A stretch of 64,000 nt of DNA from Streptomyces filamentosus (lineage in GTDB: Bacteria; Actinomycetota; Actinomycetes; Streptomycetales; Streptomycetaceae). The DNA lies in NCBI RefSeq assembly GCF_014654895.1, contig NZ_BNBE01000002.1, forward strand, positions 248,001 to 312,000. Reading direction: 5' to 3'. Below are positions 61,664 to 64,000 of this stretch, piece by piece. Made by a program: the position numbers and the translations under genes. A model generated the notes under the pieces. That model was not told the origin of the DNA, searched no databases, and saw only the letters and a program-made list of their open reading frames with translations. Each line of letters begins with the position of its first letter. The stretch's first letter is position 1.

Positions 61664-62287
61664 CTACGCCTTCCTGGGCACCACCTTGATGTTGAAGGTG
61701 TGGGCGCCCAGGCCGCCGGCGATGCCCATGAAGAGGAAGGCGAAGTGCTCCTGTCCGCGGGCGGTGACGATGCCTCCGATGTCCAGCTGGGACGAGGCCG
61801 GCCAGCCGAGGTCGGCGAGCAACCGCCCGGTGGTCCGCTTGGCCTCGGCGTCGTCGCCGGAGAGGAAGACGGTGCTCGGCCCGTCGAGCGCGCCCGGATC
61901 CACCATCGCGGTGGAGTCCATGGTGCACAGCGTCTTGACGACGGGGGTCCGGGGGAAAGCCGCCTGGATCTGTTCACCCAGGCTGTCGTTGGGGTGGGAG
62001 AGCCGGGTGTAGTCGTCGGAGAGACCGACCCCGACGTCGACGAGGAGCCTGTCGGCCAGAGCCTCCTCCCCGATCGAACGCAACAGCTCCACGGAGACGT
62101 TGCCGGGGGTCGCGTTGACGAGCACTTCCGCCTCCGCAGCCGTCTCCCCCAGCCCCGCCACAGGAAGGCCGAGACCCTCCCGCTCCCCGGGGCGGCGCGA
62201 CCCGAGAACGACGTCGTGCCCCGCCCCCTTCCAGCCGAAAGCCAGTGCGCGAGCGACATTTCCAGTACCAAGCAGTCCGATACGCAT
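61664..62287 (-). CDS. NADPH-dependent F420 reductase family protein
   Basis: 207 residues from ATG 62287. Rossmann motif RIGLLGTGNVARALAFGWKG, then HDVVLGSRRPGE (NADP phosphate site), VLVNATPGNVSVELL and a C-terminal PASSQLDIGGIVTARGQEHF. The plan matches F420:NADP oxidoreductase-type proteins. Hydride transfer between F420 and NADP, or a related reduction, is expected. Confidence 0.82.
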   Translation of the reverse strand: MRIGLLGTGNVARALAFGWKGAGHDVVLGSRRPGEREGLGLPVAGLGETAAEAEVLVNATPGNVSVELLRSIGEEALADRLLVDVGVGLSDDYTRLSHPNDSLGEQIQAAFPRTPVVKTLCTMDSTAMVDPGALDGPSTVFLSGDDAEAKRTTGRLLADLGWPASSQLDIGGIVTARGQEHFAFLFMGIAGGLGAHTFNIKVVPRKA

Positions 62288-62299
62288 GCGGCGAAGCTA

Positions 62300-62870
62300 T
62301 CCCCGCCCGCGCCCCGCCGAATCGGACCACGGCCCCGTCCGCCCCGGCACCAAAGACGTAGTCCCGGGGTCGGGCCGGGCCGAGATCAGAGCACGGGCGC
62401 CGGGGCAAGGCTCTTCGTGCAGCTCCCTCGTGCGGGGTGAGGAAGAACGGCCGGGCGATGTCCGGCCGCTGCCGGGGGGTGTGAGGACGTGTCGAAGGAG
62501 AGCCGGCCCACGAGCAGGACGTACACGGAAAGGTCTGGCGCCCGTCCGAGGGAGCGCGGCGGCTCCGGTGGTACGTCCTCGTCGGCGGGGTTCCGGGGGC
62601 GGTTTTCGTGGAGAGCCGCCTCAGTGGTGTTTCGGCCATCTGTGCCATGAGCCGTTTCCCCGTCCCCGGCGGATCGATGCACACCACACGAACGAGTTTT
62701 CGCATGGTTCCGGGGTTCGAACAGCGTCCGAATCCGGTGTGCTCGCTCCGGCGTCCGGTCTCGTTGAGCATTGCGACAGCCTGACTCGATCCACCGGGAG
62801 CCTGCGATGCCTCCTCTTCCCCTTCTCCAGCGTCTCGCGCAGGTCCACCGGCCTCGGCGCGGGGCCGGGA
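62300..62870. other. Gene-free interval
   Basis: Only low-quality frames on both strands. No promoter, hairpin or repeat stands out. Confidence 0.45.
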
Positions 62871-63220
62871 GCGGCGGCGAACGCGGCCTCGGAGTCGGAG
62901 CGGCTGCTGTTCGGGGGAAAGCTCACCTACGACCAGGGCTTCGCCGTCCACTCCGACGCCTGGGTGGCGCTGGGGACATGGGAGATGGGCCGGATGCTTC
63001 CCCGGCAGGTCCGGCTCGCCGTCCGGCTCACCCGCGAAGCCGACCGCCGGGCGTTCGGCACGGTCTCGCTGAGCGAGATCGTGCAGGGGGTGACGCGGGC
63101 CGTCTCCCTGATCACGGTCAACTTCCTGCTCGTGGGGGGCCTCGGTCCCGGGAACGTTTCCAGGAGGGTGCGCGCGGCGCTGCCGATGACCGAGGCTGTC
63201 GCCGTCCTGTCGGGGGATCG
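62871..63220 (+). pseudogene. ABC transporter membrane-domain fragment
   Basis: A plus-strand frame without a start reads SERLLFGGKLTYDQGFAVHS, LPRQVRLAVRLTREADRRAF then GTVSLSEIVQGVTRAVSLIT and VNFLLVGGLGPG. This is the N-terminal region of an exporter-type ABC protein. It breaks off near 63220; no ATPase domain follows. Confidence 0.45.
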
Positions 63221-63406
63221 GCGCGGACTGCCGGTCGGCTTCGGCCGTGACCGCTCGCATCCTGGATACGAGTTGCAGGCCCGACAGTTCCCCATCCCTT
63301 CGGTTCCGGTCCAACCCGCCCCGCGGACTCGGCGCTCCCGCCGACGACCGGCGACCGACGCCCCACGGGGAGGCACGCCGGCCGTGACCGCTGTGTCCAG
63401 TGACCT

Positions 63407-63502
63407 GTCCCTCCTCTTCGCCTCCTTCTTCTTCGCCTCCCTGTCTCCGTCTTCCGCCTTCCCCTTTTCCGTCCCCCGTTTTCCGCCTCTCCGCTTCCTC
63501 AC
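63407..63502 (+). repeat. Polypyrimidine tract
   Basis: About 95 bases almost entirely C and T (CCTCCTCTTCGCCTCCTTCT … CCGCTTCCTC) lie just before the NUDIX gene. It could form unusual DNA structure. No repeats of a fixed unit are seen. Confidence 0.6.
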
Positions 63503-63516
63503 CTGCGAGGTCTCAC

Positions 63517-64000
63517 ATGCCGCCCGCACTCACCCGCCTTCGTCCCCTGCTCGCCGCGTACCTGGACCGGAATCCCGGCGAGCGCAGCGCGCTGGCCGGG
63601 CTGTCGGCCGCTCTGGAAGCCGAAGGCGATCCGACCGGCACCACCGCTCTTCCCTCGCACATCACGTGCAGCGCGGTGGTGATCGACCGGCATCAGCGCG
63701 TCCTCCACCTCCGCCCCGAGGAGAGCGGGGGGCTGTTGCTCCGCCCGGGCGGGCCCGTCGAAGCCGCCGACGACACGCCGCTGGCCACGGCCCTGCGGAA
63801 GGTCGAGGAGGAGACGGGGATCGCAGCCTCCTTCCTCGTCCGGACTCCCGAGTTCCGGGACGGGCCGATCGACGTCGGCGTCCACGACGTCGTCCCCCAA
63901 CCGGTGGAGGGCGGGACGGCAGAGACCGAACCGGTGGAGAACCGGCCGGGCCACCGGCACTACGACTTCCGCTTCGTCCTCCGCCTCGCCGACGACGCGC
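63517..64000 (+). CDS. NUDIX hydrolase, 3' end outside window
   Basis: ATG 63517; at least 161 residues are visible and the frame is open at the right edge. Nudix box: LLRPGGPVEAADDTPLATAL followed by RKVEEETGI, with the metal-binding Glu residues kept and Lys after the Arg. It would hydrolyse a nucleoside-diphosphate-linked compound. Confidence 0.83.
   Translation, partial: MPPALTRLRPLLAAYLDRNPGERSALAGLSAALEAEGDPTGTTALPSHITCSAVVIDRHQRVLHLRPEESGGLLLRPGGPVEAADDTPLATALRKVEEETGIAASFLVRTPEFRDGPIDVGVHDVVPQPVEGGTAETEPVENRPGHRHYDFRFVLRLADDA

Noticed and set aside
1..64000. tRNA, rRNA or integrase/att site for an integrative element
   Set aside because: No tRNA-like cloverleaf, rRNA segment or integrase motif was recognised in the window by eye.

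Overview
This 64-kb window is very high-GC actinobacterial DNA. The codon use, ATGA/GTGA start-stop overlaps, GTG starts, secreted proteins, TPR regulator and CseB/CseC-like two-component pair all point to a Streptomyces chromosome. Everything below comes from reading the sequence; no database search was run, so family names rest on motifs and recalled family architecture.

Layout. (1) 1-1260: end of a phage-like gene pair running into CRISPR array 1, which has its own leader and four decayed repeats upstream of that leader. (2) 1260-8500: sparse region with 12-bp tandem repeats, a Cys-rich hypothetical, an IS5 element, a secreted SGNH esterase, two copies of a ~145-bp non-coding element, and a Fic protein flanked by 20-bp tandem repeats. 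(3) 8.5-20.7 kb: an IS graveyard with about nine transposase genes or remnants. They split or border small genes, including a gene that can be rebuilt across a tandem double IS insertion and an HNH-endonuclease gene with an IS exactly at its stop codon. (4) 20.9-27.9 kb: a compact minus-strand operon (RpiB-like isomerase, DegT/StrS aminotransferase, radical SAM, nucleoside phosphorylase, GT2 glycosyltransferase), divergent from a TPR regulator across an operator-like region. It looks like an uncharacterised sugar/nucleoside natural-product or modification pathway. (5) 27.8-30.4 kb: a PD-(D/E)XK nuclease-like gene split by an IS5 element. (6) 30.6-41.6 kb: a complete type I-E CRISPR-Cas locus, array 2 (15 repeats) - cas3 - cas8e - cse2 - cas7e - cas5e - cas6e - cas1 - cas2 - array 3 (2 repeats). 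Every cas gene overlaps the next by 1-8 bp. Array 3 ends directly inside a 5'-truncated aldo/keto reductase gene. (7) 42-64 kb: ordinary chromosome with scars. It holds an ArsR-type regulator, two B-lectin secreted proteins, decayed NACHT, AraC, NAD(P)-binding, radical-SAM and ABC fragments, a RelE-like/DUF6247-like pair, an amidohydrolase, a universal stress protein, a PadR/HAAS pair, a CseBC-like system with a D-Ala-D-Ala carboxypeptidase and a VanJ-like phosphatase, EamA/LysR, GNAT, an F420-type reductase and a NUDIX gene cut by the window edge.

How it works together. The cas operon supplies Cascade (Cas8e, Cse2, Cas7e, Cas5e, Cas6e), the Cas3 nuclease-helicase and the Cas1-Cas2 integrase. 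All three arrays share orientation, the 61-bp period and a related leader, so one machinery could serve all of them. Array 1 lies 30 kb away, across the IS-rich zone. The IS load, broken genes and array/gene chimeric junctions show repeated rearrangement around the CRISPR locus.
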